Below, piece by piece: positions 1-11,400 of a DNA stretch of 64,000 nucleotides (the stretch's first letter is position 1; each line of letters starts with the position of its first letter). The notes beneath the pieces are model-generated. The model worked only from the letters and a program-made list of their open reading frames with translations, was not told the origin of the DNA and searched no databases. Source of the stretch: Callipepla californica brunnescens. Its lineage: Eukaryota > Chordata > Aves > Galliformes > Odontophoridae. The position numbers and the translations under genes were made by a program. The DNA is taken from assembly GCA_023055505.1 (NCBI GenBank), contig JALIRH010000002.1, positions 36,899,733 to 36,963,732 on the forward strand. Reading direction: 5' to 3'.

Positions 1-914
1 TCCAGCTGTGCAAATTAATCACTTAGCGACGTCTAACAATAATGGGACTTCTTTATGCATGTTTTTGTATTTGTGCTTTTTTTTATTATTTGTTTGTGTT
101 TTTCTTTAACATCTTCATTGCACATTCCAGATTTTTCTGGAACAAATGTGACTTAATTTCATCCTGATACACAAAGATCAATAATATCAGCATATTTGTA
201 GCCTTTACAGCAGACAATTCTGGAGTGTTTTCTATGCTCTATTATACTTTGTACATTAAAGACCACTTAGTATAACTGAGAAATGGCACACACACAGGTC
301 TGTAGAAATAATCACAAAAATTCTGTAATTTTTTTTTTAACATAAGGTGTATTCAGATGAGTTTCAGACTACATGCAAAAGTCAAGATCTATTCTTTTAT
401 AGCATCCATACATCTCTTAAACTACCCAATTCTATAGTCCAAAAAGCTATATATCATTAATTCCATCAATATCAGCTATGGAGAAATAATGCTAAATAAC
501 TCATAATGGGAAACTCACAATGGATTTGTGCTGCTAAACACACTCCCCTGGATGAAAAAAATGGTTAAAATGAAATTGCACTTATTGAGTATGCAAATAA
601 TATGCATACAGCAGTCATTTCACTCTTGCAGTCTCCATCATGGTTCAGAATCTATTTGAGATTCAAGAATAAATCCATAATTTCAGGTTCTGTAAACATC
701 TGCTTTGAACTTTGGCACAAAAATGCTTTAGCAAGGAATTAAGTTTTCAAGAGGAAAATTAAATTATGTGTTGCAGTTAAGGGAGGCAAAAGCAAATAAC
801 ATAATAAATGAAAGGATTTATGTTTGCAAGTATTCAGTAGAGTGACACACCTTTTCAGTTCAAAAATGTTGCATAATTAAATTCTAATGTTTACCATAGT
901 ATTTGTGCTTTGCT
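1..914. other. AT-rich DNA, no gene seen
   Basis: This stretch is AT-rich with short T and A runs and no repeat or exon that I recognise. Every reading frame is broken at short intervals. It looks like ordinary intergenic or intronic vertebrate DNA. Confidence 0.6.
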
Positions 915-1058
915 AGGAACAACATGCTGCTGGAGGGATAGTCCCACAGAGTGGAGGTGAATGGAGTTAAATCCATCTGGTGACTGGTCATGAGTGCTAC
1001 TCACCAGGGGTCAGTATTGTTTTATTTAATAACTTTATAGATGAACTGCCTCAATTCC
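915..1058 (+). mobile_element. CR1 LINE relic, reverse-transcriptase segment
   Basis: Read on the plus strand, the segment gives VNGVKSIW at about 954-977, then a stop codon, then HQGSVL and LFNNFIDEL. This matches the order found in the CR1 ORF2 reverse transcriptase: a VNG-KSSW block, a VPQGSVLGP-type block, then LFNIFINDL. The catalytic FADD block that should follow is absent. At least one in-frame stop and the loss of bases around the GSVL block show it is dead. It carries neither the CR1 3' end nor the 5' end, so it is an internal fragment of an old insertion. Confidence 0.7.
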
Positions 1059-1129
1059 AATTATATTGTATTATATTCTGTTATTTTGCTTTCTGATATC
1101 ATATTTAGTAAATTAGCTTTCCTCCTCAG

Positions 1130-1279
1130 ATCGTTGCCGCTGTTTTGTTTCTAGGCCCATCTCCCTTTTCCCTTTCCCTTTTTTCCCTTCCCCTTTCCCG
1201 GGGCGTGGGTCCGTGGGTCCCCCGCACCAATCGTCACGGAACCGGGCTGATCCAGCCCGGTAAAACGTTGACAGGGGTA
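1130..1279 (+). mobile_element. probable ERV LTR fragment (3' part)
   Basis: This GC-rich block sits abruptly in AT-rich DNA. It has a long pyrimidine tract of repeated ccctttccctt units, then a CpG-containing segment (ggggcgtgggtccgtggg), and ends in ccggtaaaacgttgaca. A C/T-rich stretch followed by a terminal ...ttgaca is typical of the R-U5 part of avian endogenous retrovirus LTRs. I could not place the 5' TG end or a target duplication, so the element is partial or its limits are unclear. A 69-codon open frame across it is compositional and not a gene. Family unknown. Confidence 0.45.
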
Positions 1280-1640
1280 TACACTCGTTCTGGATTTAAA
1301 ATTTATATACAAATACACAGATTGGACCTCAATAATCTGAGAGATGATTTCTAAAGCTTTTACAATATATGATAGTTTTTATTCATATACAATGACTTTA
1401 TCTAGAAATAATAATCTTAGGTTTTTCCCCACTCTACTGCTTTGTTATTGGGATTTGATCTGTTAATAATATTCATCTTCTGTGAACAAATCTTTTGGAG
1501 GCTAGGAGGGTGAAGGACTGAGAGCTTTGCTGTGTGTCCTGAAGGTGGCAGTCTTCCGCTGAAGAAACTAAGGCAGAGTTAAAGATTTTAGTTAAAGCAG
1601 AGAGAAAGCAATCAAGGTCAGACTCAAGCTTTTTTCAAAG
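1280..1640. other. AT-rich DNA, no gene seen
   Basis: Single-copy-looking sequence between the LTR-like block and the first CR1 tail. No exon, RNA gene or repeat was recognised. Confidence 0.5.
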
Positions 1641-1890
1641 GATCACAGAATTTCAGGGGTTGGAATGAACCTCATGAGATTATTGAGTCCAACCCCCTCT
1701 GCTAAAGCAGGTACCCTACAGTAGGGTAGGTGTTCAGAGGGGTCTTTAATATCTCTATAGAAGGAGATTCCACAACCTCTCTGGACAGCCGCTTCCTCTG
1801 TCACAATTACTGTAAAGATGTTCTTCTGCATGTCCATATGGAACTTCAAGTTCAAGTGATTACTCCTGGTGTTTGATCTTTGCAGAGACT
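1641..1890 (-). mobile_element. CR1 LINE 3' end, diverged
   Basis: The plus strand reads as the reverse complement of a CR1 3' end. It starts with atcacagaatttcagggg, then ggttggaatgaacctcatgag, ttgagtccaacccc and the 'cacaacctctctggacagcc' block. The terminal octamer repeat is reduced to one imperfect unit, so this copy is older than its neighbour at 1952. A minus-strand open frame within it is chance. Confidence 0.85.
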
Positions 1891-1951
1891 GCAACTTCTG
1901 CTGTCTTCAAGTCACAAAGTAAGTCTGTGCCACAGAGAATGTCAGGCTAGG

Positions 1952-2212
1952 TATCATAGAATCATAGAATCATAGGGGTTGGAAGGGACCTCTAGAGATC
2001 ATTGAGTCCAACCCCCCTGCCAAAGCAGGTTCCCTACACCAGGTCACACAGGTAGGCGTCCAGGCAGGTCTTGAATATCTCCAGAAAAAGAGATTAAACA
2101 ACCTCCCTGGGCAGCCTGTGCCAGTGCCCCGTCACCCTCACCATGAAGAAGTTCTTGCGGACATTCATGCCAAACCTCCTGTGCTGCAGTTTCCGACCAT
2201 TTCCCCATGCTT
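1952..2212 (-). mobile_element. CR1 LINE 3' end with octamer tail
   Basis: It opens with three tandem copies of the CR1 terminal octamer (reverse complement atcatagaatcatagaa...). The well-kept 'ggttggaagggacctctag' and 'ttgagtccaacccccctgcc' blocks follow, up to the 'gttcttgcggacattcatgcc' region. It is 5'-truncated at about 260 bp, normal for CR1. It lies in tandem and in the same orientation as the copy at 1641-1890. Confidence 0.92.
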
Positions 2213-5200
2213 CCCATAGACTTAAGTTTCCTGTAGACTTAAGTTTCTACAGAAAACTGTTCAAGATCTATTTTGTTTTGCCCTGACCACAACTGTTGAG
2301 AAAAAAATGCTGCATAAAAAAGGCAGTATTACTTTCAGTTTTCTTACATAATTCCATTCTTGTACCTGTGAGGGTCTAATGTCCCTGAATTAAATTATCT
2401 CTAATTGCTGTTGTGGAGCTCTATGCTCCTCTATGCTGTCCAGAACTGGACAGATTCAGATTAAGAGTTGAAACTGTTCCACAACTGCTCTGGAGACTGG
2501 CTACATGACAACATTTAGCAGGGAAGTTATTTATGAAGAGGTGTAAAATGTTTTCCTAAATTTTTAATGAGGAAATTATGTGCCTGTGTCTCCCTCTTGT
2601 GGGAAGAAAAAAAAAAAAGCACTTGAAAAGAGCTCATCCTTTCCCACTTTCATATTTGCCCCCTACTACTGACCTTTAATGATCAGTCCCTATAATGTTT
2701 TGATTGAATTGTTAGGTGTTCTCCTAGATGTGCAGTGAAAGCCTTGAGGTAAGATTTTGCACAGAGAGAATCTCCATGGGCTTGTACAATCCCTCAGAAA
2801 TAATTTAGAGCTTTTATTTAGTTTATCAACAGTAAAATTTGATTTTCTTTTCTCATGTTGTATTAAATCCCAGTTTCTAAGGTCCATTTAATATGAAGAC
2901 CTCAATTTCCTCACAGAAAGAACAGTTTAAGAGCTCTGTAACACACCTGTTCAATGCTGCTGTCCTGTTTCTGGACCACCTAGTTTGTATGGAGTTTAAT
3001 GTCTCCACAGTGTCCATCCCAGCAATTTTGCTTCCAAGATCAACATAACAAATACCAACACATCTACAGCAGAGGTGTGTTTCAATTTTAAACAACCAAG
3101 CCAGCCCAGAGAGCTGAAAACTCTTCAAAATCTGTCTTTGTTTTGTTCTTAGTTTTTATGATATTGTTATTATTATATGATTTTTTCCTTCTTACCCTAG
3201 AGACTCAGTCTATGGACTCATCAAGAGCCATCAGTTTAGGCTGGATACTCTACAAATCGTTTTGCACAGCATGTTCTCCAAAGTGCTTGCCTATAAGTGG
3301 AGAATTACAATTTTTTCTCAGTAGAAGGAAGTATCATCTCAGAGTGTAAGGAGTTCTTAGGAAAAACGAGGACTCTATCTCAGAGTATTGTGGTATATAA
3401 TAACAACATTTATTGAGGTTCTAGGATGATAAAAAAATATCTAGGGAAGTAATAAACAGATGATTTTATTAAGAAATAGAACATTTATGTTAAATTCCAT
3501 GATATACAGGATGCTGAATGCTTTCAGCTGCATGCACATACATTGTCTTCTGCAAAATGACCACTGAAAAGATGCATCCTAGCAGGAGTTTGGTAGAGAA
3601 TGTAGTTACATAAGCACAGTTGTTTCCTGAGTGAGCAGACTGAGTGATATCTAATATGTATCACATCTCCTAAGGGACATGAACACAAAGCACAAAGCAT
3701 TGTAAAATGCAATATAGATGCCTGTGTTCATAGTGGATGCCTTTAAGCATAGACTGCCTGTGGAAAAATAAACCAAGTCTGAAGAAATTGCTGCTGTATA
3801 ATTGAATACAAATAGTTCCAAAGTTAAAAAAAAAAAAAAAAAAAAAGTTTGCATGTGCAAAGTCTATTGAAGCTGTTGTATAACCAGAAAGTACAGCTCA
3901 GAAGGAAGTGAAGGGTGAGACTTGTCTTTAAAACATGAGGCCGATCAAAATGTAGAAATGACCAATATCAAACCCTTAGTCCCCTAGAAAGCATCCTGCC
4001 CTCCTCATGAAAAATAAAAAGTAAGGCATTTCCTTGTAGGTGAGTGATCAGGATAGAGTAACTACATAACCAGAATCACTAGCACAGACTCGAAGATTTA
4101 TTTTCCAGCTTCACAATAACAAATTCATTAGGGTGCTATTTTATTCTGGGCTTTAGAAACAATATAGCAAACAAGGGAAAATGATCTCTGACTTTGGGAC
4201 AAAGTTTTCTATTTCTGGTCTGCTACCTGCAGTTCTGAAGAGTAACCTGTCCTATTGTAGCCTGAGAAAAGACATAACCTTACTCAGAAGGGGAATGCTC
4301 CTGGGAACCTTTTCTGACACTGTGGTTTCTTCTCATCTACATGAGATATGGGATATCCTCAGAAAAAGTGGGAGATGCATTTCAAAATACCCTCCTGTCT
4401 TCTGAGAGAAAGTACAAGTCTCGAGTTTCTGTGTCCCATGTGAATACCTTAAACATACAGCTATAAAGTGGACAAATGTCTTGTCTGGTAAATGACTTAT
4501 CCAAAGTAATATAACTTTCAACAGAAGACATTGCTAATTAGAAAGTGCAAGAATCCTGGTCTGGTAGATAATACCATTTCAGAAACTGTTTTTCTAGCTT
4601 GAATGGAAAGAAAAAACTTATGAGAAGACAAAACTGAAGGAAGCACTATGTAATATCTTGTGCTAAAGGTTTTTTTTATATATATTGCCATTCCTCCTCC
4701 CTCTCCATTTTTCACAACTTGGTAATAACTAGTTCCTTCATTTTTATCCTGGTAAATTCCATTTTTCTGTTTCTTGCTCACAAGAATACTACCTGATATG
4801 CAGTAAAACACACCTTAAAATAAAAACAGCAAGGAAGTGAGTTTATGGTAGTTATTGGAGCAGGGTAGTATGCCATATGGAAGATACTACTGAGAAATAG
4901 GGGTTACATTAGATGCTGGTCAGTGTCTAAATTTTCTTTAATTACCAATATGTAGGGACTATCTGATATCTCACTTTATAATTTCTTTCTCATCTGTCCT
5001 GGCAGTACTTCAACTTTGATCTATATGTTTTTTATAAATGTCCGCTGTTTTTGCTGAACGCTTCCATGAGGCAGTGCATTTTTTGCTAGTAAAATTAAAT
5101 GAATGACACCATCTTTGTAAAAGTCATGCACTGGATTATACATATCAACAAGACTGTACAAGAAAATACAGAAGAAAAGCATTGCCACAGGTTAAAAAAT

Positions 5201-6144
5201 AATACAGCAGGTATATTGACATTATTTGTTCAGGAAGTTTGTTCAGTGATCAATTTATTTCTGGCCTATGGAAACTATTAATTTTGATATGTAAGACAGA
5301 GTTTCAATCTGACTCTAAAATACTGGATTAGTTTTTAGAAAAAATGTGTTCTAGATGGACCATGTTAATCCAGAATAACTGATGTGTAAGGAGCAACAGC
5401 AACATTAAAGCACACTTTTTGTCTGATATTGCTTGGAGAGCTATGCTTTCTTACTGTGGCTGATAAGCTACAGAAATCTGTCCAAAACTGACACTGCATC
5501 CACTGGGTGGCAGGCAAACCTCTTCTCAGACCTGAAGTGATGCTGAAAAACTAGCATCATCCTCACATCTGAGCACTTTGTAAAACTCATGAGACTTTTC
5601 TGTACATCCAGTGAGTCTCTTGTTGTTTCCTTCATCCTTAGTGACCATCTGATTACCTCTAGGAGCATTCTCTCTTTTCCATGAATGGCACTTAAAAACA
5701 CAGTCCCTGTACTGTATTTTAATTAGAATGTGATTTGTTCAAGTATACTGTGTATTTTTACATGAACACGTTCACCATTAACACATGCTATGCACAAAAT
5801 TCATTGGGGATATCTAATCCTTTTAAATAGCTTTTCTGGAAATTCAGAAAAGTGGAAAACAGTATAGTGAGTGTAGCGTGTAACCTCACATCTTAAAACA
5901 TACCTCAGCACCACTGAAGAAATCAAGTCTTTACAGTGGTGAGAGATACAACTTTTGGTACACTCTTCTAGGGAATTCATGTTTGTGGTTGCAATCATTA
6001 CAATTGTCTGTTTGGTTGTAGGCAGGGTCACTGCTTGAATGGGGAATATTGCTCCATCCAAGCAACAGAAACACCAGTATACCTTCCTGCTCTACCTGTT
6101 GTGACATTATTGAGAAATTCCATACTTCCAATAAAACAACAACT
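2213..6144. other. AT-rich DNA, no gene seen
   Basis: About 3.9 kb without a recognised gene. It contains a short direct repeat of tagacttaagtttc near 2218-2250 and an A-run of about 20 bases near 3826-3846. Many short open frames occur on both strands, but none has a recognisable domain or the residue pattern of a real protein. Confidence 0.5.
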
Positions 6145-6726
6145 AGGGACTGCTGATTGTACTCGGCACTGGTCAGGCCCCACCTGATATACTGTATACA
6201 GTTTTGGGCACCTCAATACAGAAAGGATGTTGAGATGCTGCAGCAGGTCCAAAGAAGAGCAACAACACTTGCTGAATAGCCTTTCTTGAAGAGCAACAAA
6301 GTGCTTGGAGATTATGCCCGATGAGGACTGACTGAAGGAGCTGGGGGTGTTTATTCTGGGGAAGAGGAGGCCGACGGGAGACATTATTGCTCTTTCCAAA
6401 TACCTGAAAGTTAATTGCAGTGAGAGAGGGGTTGGTCTCTTTTCAGTGATGACAGGACAAGGTGAAGTGACCTCAAGTTGTGCCAAGGGAGGTTCAGGTT
6501 GGATATAAGGAAAAACTTCTGTACAGAAAGAGTTGTTAAGCACTGGAACAGTCTCCTCATGGAGGTGGTTGAGTCACCATCCCTGAATGTGTTTAAAAAT
6601 TGTCTGGATGTGGTGCTCAGGGACAGGATTTAGTAGTGGGATGTTAAAGTTAGGGTAGTATGGTTTGGTTGCCATTGGGCTCAATGATCTTGAAGGTCTT
6701 TTCCAACCTGAGAATTCTATGATTCT
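6145..6726 (+). mobile_element. CR1 LINE 3' part, about 580 bp
   Basis: Plus-strand CR1. It covers the end of ORF2 (the 'gcactggtcaggccccacctg' segment, then 'gaaggagctgggggtgtttattctggggaagaggagg') and continues through 'ggttggatataaggaaaaacttctg' to the tail 'ggtcttttccaacctgagaattctatgattct'. The coding part has frameshifts and stops, so it is inactive. A 171-codon open frame on the opposite strand is a shadow of this repeat. Confidence 0.92.
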
Positions 6727-6977
6727 AACAAAGATCACAACTGCCTCAGGTGTTAAGGATGCCGTGGTCTTTTCAGGACAGAAAAGAAAAGGTACAGCAT
6801 TCTGATTATGCTGAAGAAAGGGTAAATTTCCTTTAGGTTCCCAGAGTCTTTCTGAACTATCTATACAGAGAGTCTTTTACATTGTCAATACTCAATACCT
6901 AAGATGTCTATGAAATCAAAATTAGGCAAAAAGTATTCAAGTGGAGAAAAGGGTGTCAGAGATTTGTCTGCACCTGC

Positions 6978-6985
6978 ATCTAGAG
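6978..6985. repeat. target site duplication, left side of hAT element
   Basis: The 8-mer atctagag lies directly before the left end of the hAT element. The right flank at 8428-8435 is atctagaa. Seven of eight bases match, and hAT elements make 8-bp duplications. Confidence 0.7.
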
Positions 6986-8427
6986 TCTAGGTGGCCAACC
7001 TTTTAGCTTGCATGGACTGCATTCAGTGAGGAGGAATTCTCTTGGGCTGCATATACAATATTTAATATAGTTGATGTATATAAGCAACAAAGCATAAAAC
7101 TAGTGGGATATTCAACCTTATTTTTGTGAAACTAATATATCAGTGTCTGGTTCAGTGGCAGTGGCTGCAATTCTTAGTGAGATCTCAAGGTATTCATTAG
7201 AGATTTTCGATCTAATTTTACTCTTCATGTGCTTCAGCCTTGAAAAGAGTTGTTCAAAAATGCACGCACTGCCAAAAAGCAATGTCATGAATAATGTGTG
7301 ATTGTAAAGCAAGGGATATTTTTCTCTGTCAATGTAAGTCTTTTAAAAGTCTAGTAAAGAGACATGATCCAATTTTTCTTTAAGTTGAATGTCTGATTGC
7401 AATTCTGTACATTCCATTTGAAAACTTGCAGGTAATGTTAACTGAAAATAGTCAGCAAATATTCCAAAAAGAATATTTTTTTGAAATCTTGAAATGTATT
7501 TTTAAATTCCCTGAAAGCACAGCTGCATATTTTTTGCTGTTCACAGTACTGTGTTTGGACAATGTATCAAAATGCATAAAATTATTTGCTGTAGCTTGAG
7601 CTTGTCATATTTTCAGTTTCTTTTTGAACACTGTTATGGTTTGAAATGTTGCACCGATAAATTGACTTTCATTTAAATGAGCAGTCAAATCCAGCAAAAA
7701 TGCTAAATCTCTAAGACATATTTCATCTTCCCATTCTAGCACAGATTTTCCTTTTGATTCTGTAAATTACATGATTTCATTTTGCAAACTATAAAATCAT
7801 TTAAGTATTTTAAACTGACTTATCCACCTTACTTCAGAAAAGTAAATGATGTTCCCATAATCAGCAACCATACTTTTATGGAACTCCTAGAACTGTGATG
7901 ATTCGGTCCCTTGGAATTTATGAAATTCACAGCTTTGATGAGAACTTGCATGACATTATCTATTTTTAAAGCTTTTGTGTATAAATTGTCTTGATGCTCG
8001 ATGCAGTGATATTTCATTAAATGTGAGTTGCCAGTTGGAACTGCATCATCATCTATTAATTTTATTAATCTCTCTTTTTTACCAACCGTCGCTGGGGCAC
8101 CACATGCACACAGACGTGGATAGGCTGAAATATTACTGTTGGCAATCAATCTATCTGTTATACTCTTGAAGTAGCACACATGCATGCAACATGTAATACA
8201 TACAGGTTTCAATTTGACTGTGTGGCAGGTGCAAGAGGGGAAGATAGCAGTGCACAGCACTCTCCTCTCCTCAGCATACACAATCCACACTCGAGCTACA
8301 TGCAATTGACTCATTAAAATTATTGCTACAAATTAATGTAATGTTAGAAATTTACAATTTTGTGGGACCACTTCACAAGCTGTCTAGGGTCAGTTGCAGT
8401 CCATGGGCTGCACATTGGGCATGTCTG
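6986..8427 (-). mobile_element. hAT (Charlie-like) DNA transposon, internally deleted
   Basis: The element is 1,442 bp. The left end reads tctaggtggccaacc... and the reverse complement of the right end reads cagacatgcccaatg.... Both continue to catggactgca at matching distances, giving imperfect terminal inverted repeats. The ends resemble the CAG-GGTGGCCAACC ends of Charlie-type hAT elements. Near-identical 8-bp flanks (6978-6985, 8428-8435) support exact boundaries. The interior carries the C-terminal part of a hAT transposase on the minus strand. Full-length autonomous elements are longer, so the N-terminal part (zinc finger and first catalytic region) has been lost. Many stops and frameshifts show it is ancient. 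Confidence 0.85.
7112..8115 (-). pseudogene. broken hAT transposase (C-terminal part)
   Basis: Reading down the minus strand, the order follows the GTF2IRD2/ZBED-related hAT transposases. First is CGAPATVGKKE (8090-8115 region), then NSHLMKYHCIEHQDNL, NVMQVLIKAVNFI, EVRW, KGKSVLEWEDE, a DLAFLLDLTAHLNE block and VTVFKKKL-like sequence. It ends with FGSACIFEQLFSRLKHMKSK at 7200-7275, which is the hAT C-terminal dimerisation block. The usual TD before GAP is replaced by AC, so a catalytic aspartate appears lost. Several internal stops and frameshifts make it non-functional. The N-terminal half is missing. Two surviving open stretches (7118-7312 and 7829-8314) are pieces of this one pseudogene and not separate genes. 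Confidence 0.85.
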
Positions 8428-8435
8428 ATCTAGAA
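8428..8435. repeat. target site duplication, right side of hAT element
   Basis: The 8-mer atctagaa immediately follows the right inverted repeat. It matches the left flank atctagag at seven of eight positions. Confidence 0.7.
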
Positions 8436-11400
8436 CATTTATTCTAAGGTTGTGACTCAGTCTGAGAATCCAAGAGTTCTTGAAATGTTTGCGGGAGAAT
8501 TTATTTGGAGAGTTTCACTGAAAAAGTTTTTTCATATCAGAATGTTAATGAAAGTTTCACAGGATGAAATTTCTGCTCTGAAATAAAGGTGATTCTTATT
8601 CAGCTGACCTCAGGATAGTTGCTGCAGACAAGTTACAAGGAAAACATCCTCTTGCACAATTTTCTTCCTTGCTTTTCACAACAAAAAAAGTACTAAAAGC
8701 TTCTGCATCACCTCAGTCCAACGACTGACAGCTTGAACTGGTATAACTGACTGTGACCTACCAGGAAAGAAAAGCTCTTTGCACTCCTGCTTAAGTGCAC
8801 AGATTTCTTGCTCCTGTAAGAGGAAAGGAGAGTGAACACAGACCTCAGATTTATCTCTAGATATTTCAACTGGATGGAACAATACTTCCACTCAGCCAAG
8901 TCCCTTCATACGTGCAATGAAACAGCACAGCACAGGAAAAGCCTTTTGCTTTGCAGCTGTCAGAGTCTCCTGTTATGTGGTACAAACTGTACAGCCTGTC
9001 CTCTCTTGCATGTGCCTGGGTCTCTGTCCCTTGCCTACCTCACAAAAGAGGGCAGTGGCTACTTGACGGATGCCTAAATATGAAGCATGATTAATATAAA
9101 ATCATGACTGAAAGGACAGAGACATGTTTACTTTAAAAAGAGATATGTTTACTTTAAAAATCTCTTCCCCAGCTCAGCATTCTCCGTTTTAATGTTTTCA
9201 CCTTCTTTACGCTTATTCCTTAGCTCTAACTTTTTATTTCTTTACATTGGCCCTTCTGGACAACTGTTTTTGGGAAGCATTTTTTGTATTTTCTCTTTCC
9301 CTCTAATAGATATCATCATCTTTTAAAGAGCAGCCAGTCCTTCCTCCAGCTAAGTAATGTCTTGGCAGGCAAAGAGGAGGAGGAGTCTTCGCTAAAATGC
9401 TTTGAGATTGCCTTGTTAAAAATATGTATAAATAAAGCAAAAGACCTTTTAACAGGGCTTTGAACAATCATATCTTTCATTCCCTTATGGCCTATTGTGC
9501 TGCTGGCTTCTTGTGTTTAAAAAAAAATATAAAAATCCAAATGTTTTATGTAAAAACATTAAGAGTTTGTTTGGGTTGAAAATAAATAAATAACTGTGGT
9601 TCTAGCAGTTGGGACTGTGAGCATACGCAGAATTGCCTGGCAGAGGCAATCTATAGGAGGCACAACAGAAGGCCAGTATAAGCTCTAGTGAAGGATTGGA
9701 ACAAAAGCATCAGAAGTGTTTGTTTCTGGTGTAGTTTACCCAGCTTCTATCTGTCTCAAATTTACCTCACTACCTCATGTCGTTACAGCTTAACCCTTAA
9801 CTGTAACTCTCGGTAATTTAGGGGAAAAAGAGGAAGCAGGAGTTTTTTTATCCTTTTTTTTTTGTTATTTTTTTAAACCAACTGATGGGAGCATGTGATA
9901 GTTGACATCCAACTTTGTTCCTGGAACTATTGTACACCTAGCTAGAAGGTTTTTGCACAGTCTGCCAACTGCGGGGTATTTTTGTGTATGTGCATTTAGA
10001 TGTTGTTGTTATTGTTTTGTCAAAGTACTGTCTATATTTTATAAATAGCTAGAAAAATATTTCTTTTTCTCTACTACTTCCACTTTTGTTTTCCATCTCA
10101 GCCTGACATTCACAGAGAATTCTGCAGCATAATGACAATTGCAGTTGGGGCTCCTCTGTGTGCATATTTAGTAACATCTTGCTTGGTCTCACTTCCCTGT
10201 TGGGAAGAGAGAGGTATCTTTGCCATTAGGTTCACATCTTACCTCCCAGATGACCTGCATTTAGTGAATCAGCATCAAATCTGAATCTTTCCTGCTCCTT
10301 CTCCATGAAACTGAAGTGTATAGTAGTTTTTGAAAAGCATACATATACACTTTCGTTGTGTTAAAGAAGCAATATAATACATTGCAGGAGGCAGTTAGGA
10401 AAAGCCTCTGAGAATCTGAGCTTGACTTTGCTGTTTCAGTTTTAAGACTCAAATAAAACAGTCTGATACTCCTCATGAAATTAAGTGGAGCCATTGACAG
10501 TCTAGATCTCAGGACATCAAAGGAGACGTATTTCAAACCAGGCTCCAAAGAAATGAGAGTGCCTAATTGGCACTCATTAATGACTGCCACTGTAAGTGTG
10601 GGACATGAAACATCAGGTGGCACATGACAAAAAGAGCTAACCTCAGATGCATCAAAGCTCCTGTGGAACGTCATGCAGAAAATTAAAATACAGTCAGCAG
10701 AAAAAAAGAGCTTAATTTCCCGCCCCCCCCCCCCCCCCTTTTTTTTTTGTTTTTGCAATTGTATTACAGATATGAATCAGAAAATAAGATTATCTATTTC
10801 TCTTGTTAGAGTGAGAAGGAGTATGAACTGTTATTTTCCTTTTAATACATAGTTTGCTAGATTTCCATTTAAAAGCAATGTGTACCTTTTAAGGTTTAGT
10901 TACAGGATCAGTAGCAGAGAAGAGAAAATCAATCAGGTATTTAAAAGCAGAAGGCCTAATGTTCTCTAGGCCTTGCACTCATATATGCTCTTCTGCATAT
11001 TGGCTCTGACTTATTCAAAAATAGGTTCTAGAGCTCAAAAAAAAAAAAAGATTAAGAGGAAACCTAACTGAGCTACAACAAATTCTTGACCCAGGCCTGG
11101 CATGAAATACCACAAAGATTTATTCCTGGGAACCAATGATAAGCACTAAGAGAGAGAGGAAAGCAACCAGAGAGAACAAAAACATGTGAAAGCTAAACAT
11201 TTTCTCCTTTGTGTTTATGTTGGATTTGGAATCTAATGCCATGAAGTGTTAAAAAATTTCAATAACATCATGGAGAGCTGAGCCGCAACCGTATTGAAGT
11301 GGAATAATGACTACACAGCAGGGTCTAATACTGTTGTCATGTTTGTAGAAGCTATGTAGAGACATTGTCACTGCCAACTTTTTGTTGGTTCTGCTTTGCC

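Noticed and set aside
6028..6543. 171-codon minus-strand open frame
   Set aside because: It lies antisense to a plus-strand CR1 copy at 6145-6726 and is a shadow of that repeat.
10261..10758. 165-codon minus-strand open frame, among the longest in the window
   Set aside because: It starts inside a poly-A/poly-G tract, which gives the Lys/Gly-rich start. The peptide has no recognisable domain and the residue mix is like other chance frames.
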